16,332 bases of DNA from Rhodospirillaceae bacterium (GCA_018660305.1 JABJKO010000042.1:1-16332), one strand, 5' to 3'; numbered from the stretch's first letter, positions 8,569-15,844 are shown. Made by a program: numbers and translations. The notes: a model not told the origin generated them from the letters alone.

Positions 8569-9791
8569 TGGGTGAGGTTGACCTCATGTGGCCGGCCGGC
8601 AATGACCGGGTGCCGTTCTGGATCTATACGGACCCGGACATCTATGCCCGCGAGCAGGAACGCATTTTCCGCGGCCCCACCTGGAGTTATGCGGGACTCG
8701 AATGCGAAATCCCCAATGAAGGTGATTACAAACGGACGCACATCGGCGATCAATCCATAATTTTAGTCCGCGATGGCGACGGCGGGGTGAACGCGCTGAT
8801 CAACCGCTGCGCTCACCGAGGCGTGCAGCTTTGCCAGCAGGACAAGGGCTCGGTGGATGAGTTCATGTGCCCCTATCACCAATGGACCTACGATCTCAAA
8901 GGCAATCTGCTGGGTATTCCGTTCCAGCGCGGGGTCAACGGCCTTGGCGGCATGCCCGATGATTTTGTCGCCGCCGATCACGGGCTTGAGACTATCCGTG
9001 TCGCCGTTCGCAATGGCGGCATCTTCGCCACCCTGTCCCCTGAGACACCGCCGCTGGAAGACTATCTCGGCGATCCCATCCTGGGCTATTACGACCGCAT
9101 CTTCGACGGCCGCGCGCTAAGGCTGCTGGGCCATTCGCGCCAGCGTATCGGCGGCAACTGGAAGCTGATGCTGGAGAACATCAAGGACACCCATCACGCC
9201 AGCCTCCTCCACGTGTTCTTTGTCACCTTCGGGCTGTTCCGGGTCGATAACGACTCCAAGGTGGAGATGGATTCCACCGGGCTGCACACCGCGCTCAGCT
9301 CCATCCGCGGCAAGCAGGAGCTCAATGACGGCACCGCCCAGATGAAATCCTTCCACGGCGAGATGGCGCTGGGCGATCCCCGCCTGCTGGACACGGTGCG
9401 CGAATTTCCCGGCGACCAGACGGTGGTGATGCAGACCATCTGGCCGAATTTGATCCTGCAGCAGCAATCCAACACGTTGGCGACCCGCCAGATCGTCGCC
9501 AAAGGCCCCAACGCCTTTGAGCTCCACTGGACGTTCTTTGGTTATGAGGACGATGACGAGGAAATGATTGCGCGCCGCCTGCGCCAGGCCAATCTCATGG
9601 GGCCGGCCGGGCTGGTGTCCCTCGATGATGGCCAGATCATCGAGCGCACCCAGGACGGAATCCTGCCCAACCCAAACGCGCAGGGGGTGGTGGAGCTGGG
9701 CGGCCGCGATACGGAAGATTCCGATCACATGGTCACGGAAGTGGCGCTGCGGGCGTTTTATCAGGGCTACCGCAGGGTGATGGGGCTTTGA
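8568..9791 (+). CDS. Rieske ring-hydroxylating oxygenase, large (alpha) subunit
   Basis: A 407-residue protein that would bind a Rieske 2Fe-2S cluster and a mononuclear iron and hydroxylate an aromatic ring with O2. The Rieske motif is C81-x-H83-x17-C101-x2-H104. The iron site is D207-x2-H210-x4-H215 in NIKDTHHASLLH, with the same spacing as D205/H208/H213 of naphthalene dioxygenase. WPAGNDRVPFW, FRGPTWSY, EIPNEGDYKRT and GVNGLGGMPDDF resemble the salicylate 5-hydroxylase/anthranilate dioxygenase (NagG/AndAc) group. ATG 8568 overlaps the crotonase stop. ATG 8586 with GTGAGG upstream is an alternative, but homologues seem to extend before the WP motif. The small subunit follows with an overlap. 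Ferredoxin and reductase are absent from the window. Substrate unknown. Confidence 0.92.
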   Translation: MGEVDLMWPAGNDRVPFWIYTDPDIYAREQERIFRGPTWSYAGLECEIPNEGDYKRTHIGDQSIILVRDGDGGVNALINRCAHRGVQLCQQDKGSVDEFMCPYHQWTYDLKGNLLGIPFQRGVNGLGGMPDDFVAADHGLETIRVAVRNGGIFATLSPETPPLEDYLGDPILGYYDRIFDGRALRLLGHSRQRIGGNWKLMLENIKDTHHASLLHVFFVTFGLFRVDNDSKVEMDSTGLHTALSSIRGKQELNDGTAQMKSFHGEMALGDPRLLDTVREFPGDQTVVMQTIWPNLILQQQSNTLATRQIVAKGPNAFELHWTFFGYEDDDEEMIARRLRQANLMGPAGLVSLDDGQIIERTQDGILPNPNAQGVVELGGRDTEDSDHMVTEVALRAFYQGYRRVMGL

Positions 9792-10261
9792 GTATTACGG
9801 CCAAGACGCGTCAGGAGATCGAGGATTTCCTGATCGACTACACCACCGCCATCGATGACGGCGCCCTCGATCGCTGGCCGGATTTTTTTGGCGATCCCTG
9901 TCTCTACAAGATCGTCGCCAAGGAAAATTATGACAGCGGTCTTCCCCTGGCCCTGCTGCTGTGCGATTCGCCGGGCATGATCCAGGACCGCTGCGACGCG
10001 TTCGCCAAGCTCAACGTCTTCGGGCCGAGGACGTGGCGCCACATGACGGGCTCGGTGCGTCTCACAGAAGATGGCGGGGCAATCAAGGCGCGCTCCAACT
10101 TTGTGATCTTCGAGACCCTGGCGGGAAAGGACACCCACGTCCTCTGCGCCGGCGAATATTGCGACGTGATCGTGCGCGAGGCCAAATCCCTCAAATTCCG
10201 CGAGCGCCTCTGCATCTACGACACCACCATGATCCCCAACTCAATCGTCATGCCCCTATGA
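9788..10261 (+). CDS. Ring-hydroxylating oxygenase, small (beta) subunit
   Basis: A 157-residue protein of the aromatic-ring-hydroxylating dioxygenase beta family (SnoaL/NTF2-like cone fold), which packs with the alpha subunit and lacks metal centres. Visible family features are the N-terminal helix EIEDFLIDYTTAIDDGALDRWPDFF, a central RTWRHMTGSVRL strand and the C-terminal strand pair CAGEYCDVIV...KFRERLCIYD. Length is near the usual 155-180. The start is TTG 9788, overlapping the alpha-subunit stop by four bases, with the purine-rich GGGTGATGGGG just before; no ATG or GTG lies ahead of the conserved region. Expression is therefore probably coupled to the alpha subunit. Confidence 0.88.
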   Translation: MSITAKTRQEIEDFLIDYTTAIDDGALDRWPDFFGDPCLYKIVAKENYDSGLPLALLLCDSPGMIQDRCDAFAKLNVFGPRTWRHMTGSVRLTEDGGAIKARSNFVIFETLAGKDTHVLCAGEYCDVIVREAKSLKFRERLCIYDTTMIPNSIVMPL

Positions 10262-10377
10262 GGGCCCGCGAGGCGGTGGACCACGACCGCTATTCACTCA
10301 GAAGCGGAAGTTGTGACGGCTTATTTGATTGTCGCCTTCTGACCCGAAGCGGACTCTTTGCCCTGCAACATCACCCT

Positions 10378-10463
10378 CGTCATCCTCGCACTTGATGCGA
10401 GGATCTCCCAGCTGTCGTAACCTCCTGTGGTTAAAGATCCTCGTGTCGAGCACGAGGATGACG
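10378..10463. repeat. Paired-hairpin repeat after the oxygenase genes
   Basis: Two hairpins lie in inverted orientation: ATCCTCGC...GCGAGGAT (within 10382-10404) and ATCCTCGTG...CACGAGGAT (within 10437-10459). The outer ends CGTCATCCTCG and CGAGGATGACG are complementary. Stem bases differ between the hairpins while pairing is kept, a sign of structural conservation. It shares the TCATCC...TTGA...GGATC layout with the element at 14398-14488. Confidence 0.75.
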
Positions 10464-10629
10464 ACTATACGGGGGAAATAAAAATAAAAACGGCGGCTCC
10501 AAAGATCCACCGCTAGCGGACCTCTCTTCGTTACGCCCTTCCTGCTCGAGTCGGGCTCGATAGGGGCGACGTAAAACGATACAGTGTGTCATCACACGAC
10601 CCTGTTCCCCCAACAAAGGCCCTCCCATT
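10464..10629. other. Structured non-coding region before the EamA pair
   Basis: Together with the paired hairpins just upstream, this fills the 368-base gap between the oxygenase small subunit and the first EamA gene. No supported gene is seen. It holds an A-rich stretch (AAATAAAAATAAAAA, about 10486-10500), a hairpin-forming segment 10531-10574 (TTACGCCC against GGGC-GTAA, with inner TCGAG/CTCGA), and a short palindrome GTGTGTCATCACAC (10584-10597) next to the candidate promoter. It may belong to the neighbouring repeat element. Confidence 0.4.
10557..10585 (+). promoter_or_regulatory. Possible promoter of the EamA transporter pair
   Basis: TCGATA (10557-10562) and TACAGT (10580-10585) with a 17-base spacer each match four of six consensus bases. 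The palindrome GTGTGTCATCACAC begins at the end of the -10 box and could be an operator. Weak evidence. Confidence 0.3.
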
Positions 10630-11523
10630 TTGTCTTCCGTTCTTCTTGGCGCGTTCTGGATGTTGCTGACGACCCTGTCGTTTGTCGCCATGAACGTCAG
10701 CATCCGGGCATTGGCCGGCGAGATTAGCGCAGTGGAGATCTTGTTTTTCCGCTGTGTGATCGGAGTGATGATTTTTCTGCCATGGATCGCGAAGAATGGC
10801 ATGGGGGTCCTGCACACACAGAAATTCGGCCACCATGCCATCCGGGCCGTCATGATGGGGGCCGGCATGATGTTCTGGTTTGTTGCCATCGCCGCGCTGC
10901 CGTTGGGCGATGCCATTGCGCTGCATTTCACCCTGCCGCTGTTCCTCATCGTGTTTGCCGCGCTTTTCCTGAAAGAAAAAGTCGACTGGTCCGTATGGCT
11001 GGCGACTGCCCTCGGGTTTTCCGGCGTGCTGCTGATCCTGCGGCCGGGGTTTCAGGAATTCAATATCGCCATGATCTATGTGCTGATCTCCGGCGCGCTC
11101 TATGGCGGCAACCATTGCATCACCAAGGCCATGTCCACCACCGAATCACCCAACGCCACGGCGTTTTATATGAATTTGCTGATCCTGCCCGGTTCGGCCA
11201 TTGCCCTGCCGTTCTACTGGGTGATGCCCCAGTGGCACCATGTGGGATGGATCCTGCTGATCGGGTTCGCCGGATCGTCGGCCCATGTCTGTCTGCTGCG
11301 GGCGTTCCGCTATGCCGACGCCAACGTGCTGGCGCCCATCGATTTTCTGCGTCTCGTGTTTGCCGCTACTGCGGCTTATTTCCTGTTCGGCGATGTCTCG
11401 GGAATCATGACCTGGGTCGGTGCCTGTGTGATCTTCATGGCCGCCTATTACAGCACCTGGCGGGCCCAGAAACTCGACCAGCAGGCAAAAGCCCAAGCCG
11501 CTCAACCAGCTTCAGCCCAGTGA
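10630..11523 (+). CDS. EamA/DMT-family transporter, first of a tandem pair
   Basis: A 297-residue inner-membrane protein with about ten hydrophobic segments and two EamA repeats (about 5-138 and 150-285). Signatures include FFRCVIGVMIFLPW, GDAIALHFTLPLFLIVFAALFLKEKV and LILRPG at the end of repeat one, and FYMNLLILPG and PIDFLRLVFA in repeat two. The family exports or imports small metabolites; specificity is unknown. The start is TTG 10630 with AAAGG 10 bases upstream; the same frame is closed by a TAG at 10561 with no ATG or GTG between. ATG 10660 is an alternative but would trim the first helix. The stop overlaps the next EamA start in a GTGA, so the two proteins are probably made together. 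Confidence 0.87.
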   Translation: MSSVLLGAFWMLLTTLSFVAMNVSIRALAGEISAVEILFFRCVIGVMIFLPWIAKNGMGVLHTQKFGHHAIRAVMMGAGMMFWFVAIAALPLGDAIALHFTLPLFLIVFAALFLKEKVDWSVWLATALGFSGVLLILRPGFQEFNIAMIYVLISGALYGGNHCITKAMSTTESPNATAFYMNLLILPGSAIALPFYWVMPQWHHVGWILLIGFAGSSAHVCLLRAFRYADANVLAPIDFLRLVFAATAAYFLFGDVSGIMTWVGACVIFMAAYYSTWRAQKLDQQAKAQAAQPASAQ

Positions 11524-12401
11524 CCGGCCTGTCCGCCCCGGTGCGCGGCATGTTGTGGATGCTGGCGCAGACCAGCTGTATGTGCGCCATGATGGCCGCC
11601 GCCCGCCAGCTCAGCCTTGACAGCATGCCGACCCATGAGGTCGCGTTTTTCCGCGGTCTCATTGGCGTGCTGGTCATGCTGCCGTGGTTGTTCCTGACCC
11701 TGCGGCGGGAACCGGCGATCCTGCGCCCGGCGGATTGGAAGCTGCTGTTGTTCCGCAACACACTCTCGGTGGTGGGCATTCTGTTCTGGTTCATGGCGCT
11801 GGGCGGCATTCCCATCAGCGACGTGGTGGCGGTGCAGTTCACCCATCCCCTGTTCGTGGTCATCGGGGCGGCCCTGATATTGCGGGAGCGGGTAGGAATC
11901 TGGCGCTGGAGCGCGGTGGCCATAGGCGCCGCCGGCGCGCTGATCATCATCCGGCCCGGCTATTTGCCGGCCAATCCGCTGGTCTATGCGGTGCTGATCT
12001 CGGCCATGATGAACGGCGGGGTCCAGCTGGTGACCAAGCATATCGCCGGACGGGTTTCGGGCGCGGTGATGGTGTTCTACATGAACCTTCTGATTTTGCC
12101 GGTGACGTTGCCCTTTGCCTGGGCGAATTGGGCATGGCCGTCATTGGCCGACCTGCCGTGGGTGGTCGCGGTGGGGCTGTTCGGCACCCTTGCGCACGTG
12201 TTCCTGGCCCGCGCCATGAAGGCTGCCGACGCCAGTCTCGTGGGCCCGGTGGATTTCATGCGCCTGCCCATCGCGGCAAGTTTCGGCTGGATTCTGTTCA
12301 GCGAATTTTCCGATCTGGCGACCTGGATCGGTGCCCTGATCATCATCGCCGCGTCGCTTTTTATCGCCCGCCGTGAGGCCCTTAGAATTGTCGGCCGTTA
12401 G
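11520..12401 (+). CDS. EamA/DMT-family transporter, second of a tandem pair
   Basis: A 293-residue inner-membrane protein with about ten hydrophobic segments and two EamA repeats. It is a diverged paralogue of the preceding protein: both have FFR..IGV...LPW, FTxPLF, FYMNLLILP and P(I/V)DFxRL in the same order. The start is GTG 11520, sharing GTGA with the upstream stop; ATG 11550 is a possible later start. The frame stays open for about 740 bases upstream through the first EamA gene, but that translation is not EamA-like and is a high-GC shadow. The coupling suggests either a heteromeric transporter or two transporters with related substrates. A perfect inverted repeat follows the gene. Confidence 0.87.
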   Translation: MTGLSAPVRGMLWMLAQTSCMCAMMAAARQLSLDSMPTHEVAFFRGLIGVLVMLPWLFLTLRREPAILRPADWKLLLFRNTLSVVGILFWFMALGGIPISDVVAVQFTHPLFVVIGAALILRERVGIWRWSAVAIGAAGALIIIRPGYLPANPLVYAVLISAMMNGGVQLVTKHIAGRVSGAVMVFYMNLLILPVTLPFAWANWAWPSLADLPWVVAVGLFGTLAHVFLARAMKAADASLVGPVDFMRLPIAASFGWILFSEFSDLATWIGALIIIAASLFIARREALRIVGR

Positions 12402-12413
12402 CGGCCAAAGCCC

Positions 12414-12490
12414 GCCCCATCCCTCTCCCCCACCCGGCCACCCATAGTCTACGATCCCGTGGGTGGCCGGGTGGGGGAGAGGGATGGGGC
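12414..12490. repeat. Perfect 31-bp inverted repeat
   Basis: Left arm 12414-12444 and right arm 12460-12490 are exactly complementary over 31 bases, with a 15-base loop (12445-12459). The inner 24 bases of the arm recur exactly at 15849-15872, so this is one of at least two copies of a family. It starts 12 bases after the EamA stop and could end or stabilise that transcript, but there is no T-tract. Confidence 0.9.
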
Positions 12491-12560
12491 AAGACTCACA
12501 ATACGCCGCGCACGAATCGTCGCACCCATCTTGATCGCGGGGCGTGGCTGGAGGAGTATG

Positions 12561-12587
12561 GGGCATTCAAAAAAAACGCTAATGCCC
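12561..12587 (+). promoter_or_regulatory. Hairpin in the amidohydrolase 5' leader
   Basis: GGGCATT (12561-12567) and AATGCCC (12581-12587) form a perfect 7-bp stem around a 13-base A-rich loop. It lies 3 bases before the Shine-Dalgarno GGGAGAG, close enough to affect ribosome access or to serve as a protein-binding palindrome. No clear promoter was seen upstream. Confidence 0.4.
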
Positions 12588-12604
12588 TTCGGGAGAGACA
12601 ATCC

Positions 12605-13723
12605 ATGAGTGAGTATCTTTATATTTCCGCCGACAATCATCTGGACACCCATTGGTGTCCCAAGGATTTGTGGCAGGACCGTCTGCCGGCCAAATTCAAG
12701 GAGATCGGTCCCAAGGTGATCGAGGGCGAAAACGGCTCGCAATGGACCTGGGAAGGCAAGCTGTGGGACAAATCGGCCGATGGCTCCAACAGCAGCCAGT
12801 TTCTCAAGCCGTTCCGCGACCATGGTGTCGATCTGCCGGACGGTGCTCTGCCGCCCGCCGATCCGAAGATCCTGCTGAATCACATGGACCAGTCCAAGGT
12901 GTGGTCCAGTGTCATCTTCGCCAGCGTGCGCAAATGGAACGTGGCCGATCCGGAACTGCTGTTCGCGGTCTACCGGGCGTTCAACGATTATGCCATGGAG
13001 GTCAACAAGATCGACCCCGACCGCATCTTCATCCTGCCGGCCCTGCCCACCAAATACCCGGAGGAATGCGTCCGCGAGCTGGCGCGTATGATCAAGGCCG
13101 GCGCCAAGGCGGTGGAGTTCCCGCCCTTCGATGTGGCCAAGCCGGTCTATGACGAAGTCTGGGAGCCGCTCTGGGCCATGGCCGGCGAGGCGCAGGTGCC
13201 GCTCTGCATTCATATCGGCGGTGCGGCGGACGCTCCGCTGCCGCCCTATAATCGCGGTGCGCAGATCGCGTTCCTCGCCACGGCGCCGTTCAATCTGTGC
13301 AACACTTTTGCCCAGCTTGTCTTCTGCGGCGCGTTCGAACGCCACCCCAATCTGAAGGTACTGTTTTCCGAATGCCGCATCGGCTGGGTGCCGTTCGCCA
13401 TCGAATGGTGCGACCGTCAGACCGAAGAACGTGCGCCCGATCCGTCGGCGCCGCTTTCCATGCTGCCCAGCGAATATGCCAAACGCAATTGCGGCTTTAC
13501 GTTCGAAGAGGACTATGTGGGTTGCGAGATGATGAAGCTCGACTGGTGCAATCTTGGCGACGTGGCCATCTGGGGTTCGGATTATCCCCACCCGCAGGGC
13601 ACCTGGCCGGATGTCTCGATCCCCATCGACAAGATGTTCGACGGTGTCGACCCGGCCATAAAGCAGCGCGTGCTGTGGGACCACGCCGCCGAAATGTTCC
13701 GGATCAAGGGGCCGGGTAACTAA
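12605..13723 (+). CDS. Amidohydrolase family protein (ACMSD-like TIM barrel)
   Basis: A 372-residue protein of the amidohydrolase_2 group, metal-dependent TIM barrels that include aminocarboxymuconate-semialdehyde decarboxylase, gamma-resorcylate decarboxylase and various hydrolases. Probable metal ligands are D10-x-H12 in SADNHLD (the usual HxH has Asp in the first place, as in many uncharacterised members), H203 in LCIHIGG and D326 in WGSDYPHPQGTWP. FSECRIGWVPF before the last strand is typical. The N-terminal insert WCPKDLWQDRLPAKF...QWTWEG is seen in environmental homologues. GGGAGAG supports ATG 12605. Beside a Rieske oxygenase, a decarboxylase or ring-fission-product hydrolase is plausible, but the reaction cannot be read from sequence. 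Confidence 0.88.
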   Translation: MSEYLYISADNHLDTHWCPKDLWQDRLPAKFKEIGPKVIEGENGSQWTWEGKLWDKSADGSNSSQFLKPFRDHGVDLPDGALPPADPKILLNHMDQSKVWSSVIFASVRKWNVADPELLFAVYRAFNDYAMEVNKIDPDRIFILPALPTKYPEECVRELARMIKAGAKAVEFPPFDVAKPVYDEVWEPLWAMAGEAQVPLCIHIGGAADAPLPPYNRGAQIAFLATAPFNLCNTFAQLVFCGAFERHPNLKVLFSECRIGWVPFAIEWCDRQTEERAPDPSAPLSMLPSEYAKRNCGFTFEEDYVGCEMMKLDWCNLGDVAIWGSDYPHPQGTWPDVSIPIDKMFDGVDPAIKQRVLWDHAAEMFRIKGPGN

Positions 13724-13750
13724 GGGACACCGTCGTTCACCGGGTGAAAA

Positions 13751-13858
13751 CCCACCTCCCCTAACCCCTCCCCCCTAAGGGCGGAGGGGAATGAGATGGA
13801 GCAGCTCAAACTACCTCCCTCTCCGCCCTTAGGGGGGAGAGGGTTGGGGTGAGGTGGG
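13751..13858. repeat. Long imperfect inverted repeat
   Basis: Arms of about 40 bases start with CCCACCTC (13751) and end with GAGGTGGG (13858); they pair with a few mismatches and a short offset. Each arm contains its own CCTAAGG-centred C-rich/G-rich hairpin. Layout and arm sequence (CCTAACCCCTCCCCC) match the element after argG, so the two belong to one family. Confidence 0.8.
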
Positions 13859-13861
13859 CCT

Positions 13862-13890
13862 CAGACAAGTATCTCGATAGAGCCCATAGT
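13862..13890 (+). promoter_or_regulatory. Candidate promoter of the VOC gene
   Basis: CAGACA (13862-13867) and CATAGT (13885-13890) with a 17-base spacer match four of six bases each. The context CCCATAGTGC resembles the rlmN and argG -10 regions. The predicted leader is very short (about 13 bases) but includes AGGAG. Confidence 0.45.
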
Positions 13891-13909
13891 GCTCGGATAG
13901 GAGATTGAA

Positions 13910-14344
13910 ATGAGCAAAGGCAAAGGCAAATTACGGCATCTCGCCATATCCGTGCCCGACCCGGAGAAAGCCGCCGAGTTCTACATGTCGGCCTTCGGCA
14001 TGGAGAAGGTGACGTCGGTCAAGGCGCCCATGGCGGATGGGGTCTATCTCACCGACGGCACCATCAACGTGGCGCTGCTGCGTTATAAAGACGATGCGCC
14101 CATGGGCGAGGGCAAGACCAAAGACTGGTTCGGCGTGCACCATTTCGGTTTCTGGGTCGATGACGTCAAGGAATCCCAGAAGCAGATCGAGGACGCCGGC
14201 GGCAAATGGTTCATGGGCGAGATGGAAGGCGATAATGTCTTCTATGAGCTCAAATTCGCCGACCCCAACGGGACCATCTTCGACATCACCCACAATGGCT
14301 GGGGCGGCGCCCGCAAGGACGGCCCGGCGCCGGACGGGGACTAG
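13910..14344 (+). CDS. VOC-family (glyoxalase/bleomycin resistance-like) protein
   Basis: A 144-residue single-module vicinal oxygen chelate protein. It has the two beta-alpha-beta-beta-beta halves: LRHLAISVPDPEKAAEFYMSAFGM at the start and GVHHFGFWVDDVKESQKQIEDAGGKW in the middle. Likely metal ligands are H10, H77 or H78, and, where most relatives have Glu, D125 in NGTIFDITH. Members include glyoxalase I, epimerases, ring-cleaving dioxygenases and binding proteins; at one module this is short for a classical two-domain extradiol dioxygenase. AGGAG lies 6 bases before the ATG. Its place after the Rieske and amidohydrolase genes suggests the same pathway, but its own promoter and the repeat before it mean it may be independent. 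Confidence 0.85.
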   Translation: MSKGKGKLRHLAISVPDPEKAAEFYMSAFGMEKVTSVKAPMADGVYLTDGTINVALLRYKDDAPMGEGKTKDWFGVHHFGFWVDDVKESQKQIEDAGGKWFMGEMEGDNVFYELKFADPNGTIFDITHNGWGGARKDGPAPDGD

Positions 14345-14358
14345 GCGCGACCCGCGCC
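14344..14358 (+). terminator. GC hairpin at the end of the VOC gene
   Basis: GGCGCG-ACC-CGCGCC begins on the last base of the VOC stop codon. It is followed by CGGGTTAATATTT rather than a clean T-run, so intrinsic terminator activity is only possible. Confidence 0.3.
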
Positions 14359-14397
14359 CGGGTTAATATTTCCAATCTTGATGGCATAACTCTTGTG

Positions 14398-14488
14398 TCA
14401 TCCCGGAATTGATCCGGAATCCAGTGGCTCGGTGGTAAGGCTGGGCCCCGGCTCATAGCTTGTCCCGGCCTCGAGCCGGGGGCCGGGG
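14398..14488. repeat. Degenerate paired-hairpin repeat between VOC and folD
   Basis: The first part is TCATCCCGGAATTGATCCGG with a CCGGA/TCCGG stem. The second is a nested hairpin: outer CCCCGGC (14446-14452) with GCCGGGG (14482-14488), inner CCCGGC-CTCGA-GCCGGG (14464-14480). It shares the TCATCC...TTGA...GGATC-like framework with the element at 10378-10463. It lies between convergent genes and could act as a two-way transcript end. Confidence 0.65.
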
Positions 14489-14529
14489 TTACAAATAAGC
14501 TAGTGGCTCTCAGGCGCAATAATTGAGTT

Positions 14530-15426
14530 TCACGCCCCAGGATCATCCGGCACATCCACCCCGTGCAGGCGGCAGCAGGCTACGAGCGTGTTTTGCAGCA
14601 GACAGGCGATGGTCATGGGGCCGACGCCGCCCGGCACCGGGGTGATGGCACCGGCAACCTGAATTGCTTCATCGAACGCCACGTCACCCACCAGACGCGT
14701 CTTGCCGTCTTCTTTCTCGATCCGGTTGATCCCCACATCGATCACGGTCGCACCCGGCTTGATCCAGTCTCCCCTGATCATCTGCGGCCGGCCGACGGCG
14801 GCGATCAGGATATCGGCGTCGCGGCATACCGCGGGCAGGTCCTTGGTGCGTGAATGGGCCACCGTGACGGTGCAGTTTTCGGCCAGCAGAAGCTGCGCCA
14901 TGGGTTTGCCGACAATGTTGGACCGCCCGACGATCACCGCGTTGGTGCCGGTCAGATCGCCCAGCACATCCTTGAGCAGCATGGTGCAGCCCAGCGGCGT
15001 ACACGGCACCAGCGCGTCCTCGCCGCTGGCCAGCCGTCCCACATTGATGGGGTGGAAGCCGTCCACATCCTTGGCCGGGTTGATGGCGTCTATTATGGCG
15101 CGGGGGTCGATCTGACCGGGAAGGGGAAGCTGGACCAGGATGCCGTGAACCGCCGGGTCGGCATTGAGATCCCGTACGACCGACAGCAGATCGTCCTGCG
15201 ATGAATGAACATCGAGACGCTGCCCCACCGATGCCATGCCGGCCTCGGCGGTCTGCTTTTCCTTGTTGCGCACATAGATCTGGCTGGCCGGATCATCGCC
15301 CACCAGCACGGCGGCGAGGCCGGGTGTCAGCCCATCGCGCGCCTTGAGGGCGGCGACCTGGCGGCCAATGCGGGCGCGCAAATTGGCGGCGAAGGCTTTT
15401 CCATCGATGAGGCTTGCGTCAGGCAT
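14530..15426 (-). CDS. folD: Bifunctional methylenetetrahydrofolate dehydrogenase/cyclohydrolase FolD
   Basis: A 298-residue cytoplasmic enzyme that oxidises 5,10-methylene-THF with NADP and hydrolyses the methenyl product to 10-formyl-THF, supplying purine and formyl-Met synthesis. Catalytic residues match E. coli K54/Q98/D121: Y51-VRN-K55, Q99 in VQLPLPGQ, and D122 in DVDGFHP. The NADP-binding region [18 protein letters not shown] and the C-terminal [11 protein letters not shown] are clear. The start ATG is 9 bases after the yggT stop with only a weak AGG before it, which points to translation coupled to yggT in one operon. Confidence 0.97.
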   Translation of the reverse strand: MPDASLIDGKAFAANLRARIGRQVAALKARDGLTPGLAAVLVGDDPASQIYVRNKEKQTAEAGMASVGQRLDVHSSQDDLLSVVRDLNADPAVHGILVQLPLPGQIDPRAIIDAINPAKDVDGFHPINVGRLASGEDALVPCTPLGCTMLLKDVLGDLTGTNAVIVGRSNIVGKPMAQLLLAENCTVTVAHSRTKDLPAVCRDADILIAAVGRPQMIRGDWIKPGATVIDVGINRIEKEDGKTRLVGDVAFDEAIQVAGAITPVPGGVGPMTIACLLQNTLVACCRLHGVDVPDDPGA

Positions 15427-15435
15427 GGTGCCTAA

Positions 15436-15738
15436 TCAGCCAAGCACCAGCGCGCGGTGGAGGTTTCCCAGGACCATCTGCAGGAAGATAAGTCCCAGAA
15501 TGAGAATAATCGGCGATATATCGACGCCCCCCAAATTGGGCATGATCTTGCGGATGGGCCGCAGGGCGGGCTCGGTGATCCGGTAGAGGAAATCGACGAT
15601 GGTGTAGACCACCTGGTTGGACGTGTTGAGGATATTAAACGCGATTAGCCAGCTCAGGACCGCGCCGATAATGACCACCCAGATATAGAGTTGGAGGGCG
15701 ATCTCGACGATCCGGAATAGGGGGTCGACAATTATCAT
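15436..15738 (-). CDS. YggT-family membrane protein
   Basis: A 100-residue inner-membrane protein with two hydrophobic segments (about 10-35 and 74-95) separated by the conserved YRITEPALRPIRKIMPNLGGVDISP loop, the hallmark of YggT. The cellular role of the family is not settled; links to osmotic tolerance, division or membrane protein insertion have been proposed. GGAGAG 6 bases before the ATG supports the start. It is the first gene of an operon with folD. In many Alphaproteobacteria a DUF167 gene lies between these two; none is present here. Confidence 0.92.
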   Translation of the reverse strand: MIIVDPLFRIVEIALQLYIWVVIIGAVLSWLIAFNILNTSNQVVYTIVDFLYRITEPALRPIRKIMPNLGGVDISPIILILGLIFLQMVLGNLHRALVLG

Positions 15739-15786
15739 ACAAGGCTCTCCGCGCTGACGGGCCGATTTGGCTGGTAGGGCGCGCAG

Positions 15787-15815
15787 ATCCTACAGATCCG
15801 CCCGACTCGGTTCAA
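15787..15815 (-). promoter_or_regulatory. Candidate yggT-folD promoter
   Basis: On the minus strand TTGAAC (15815-15810) and TAGGAT (15792-15787) are 17 bases apart, each with four consensus bases. The predicted leader is about 40-45 bases and holds the yggT Shine-Dalgarno. Confidence 0.5.
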
Positions 15816-15844
15816 GAACGCTTGACAAGCTTTACATGGCTGCG

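Noticed and set aside
10782..11519. N-terminal extension of the second EamA protein
   Set aside because: The frame is open but the translation is Arg/His/Cys-rich and not membrane-like, and it overlaps the first EamA gene. The GTG at 11520 fits coupling.
12449..13684. 411-codon open frame on the minus strand
   Set aside because: It covers one arm of the palindrome and is antisense to the amidohydrolase, with no recognisable domain. The plus-strand gene has metal ligands and a ribosome site.
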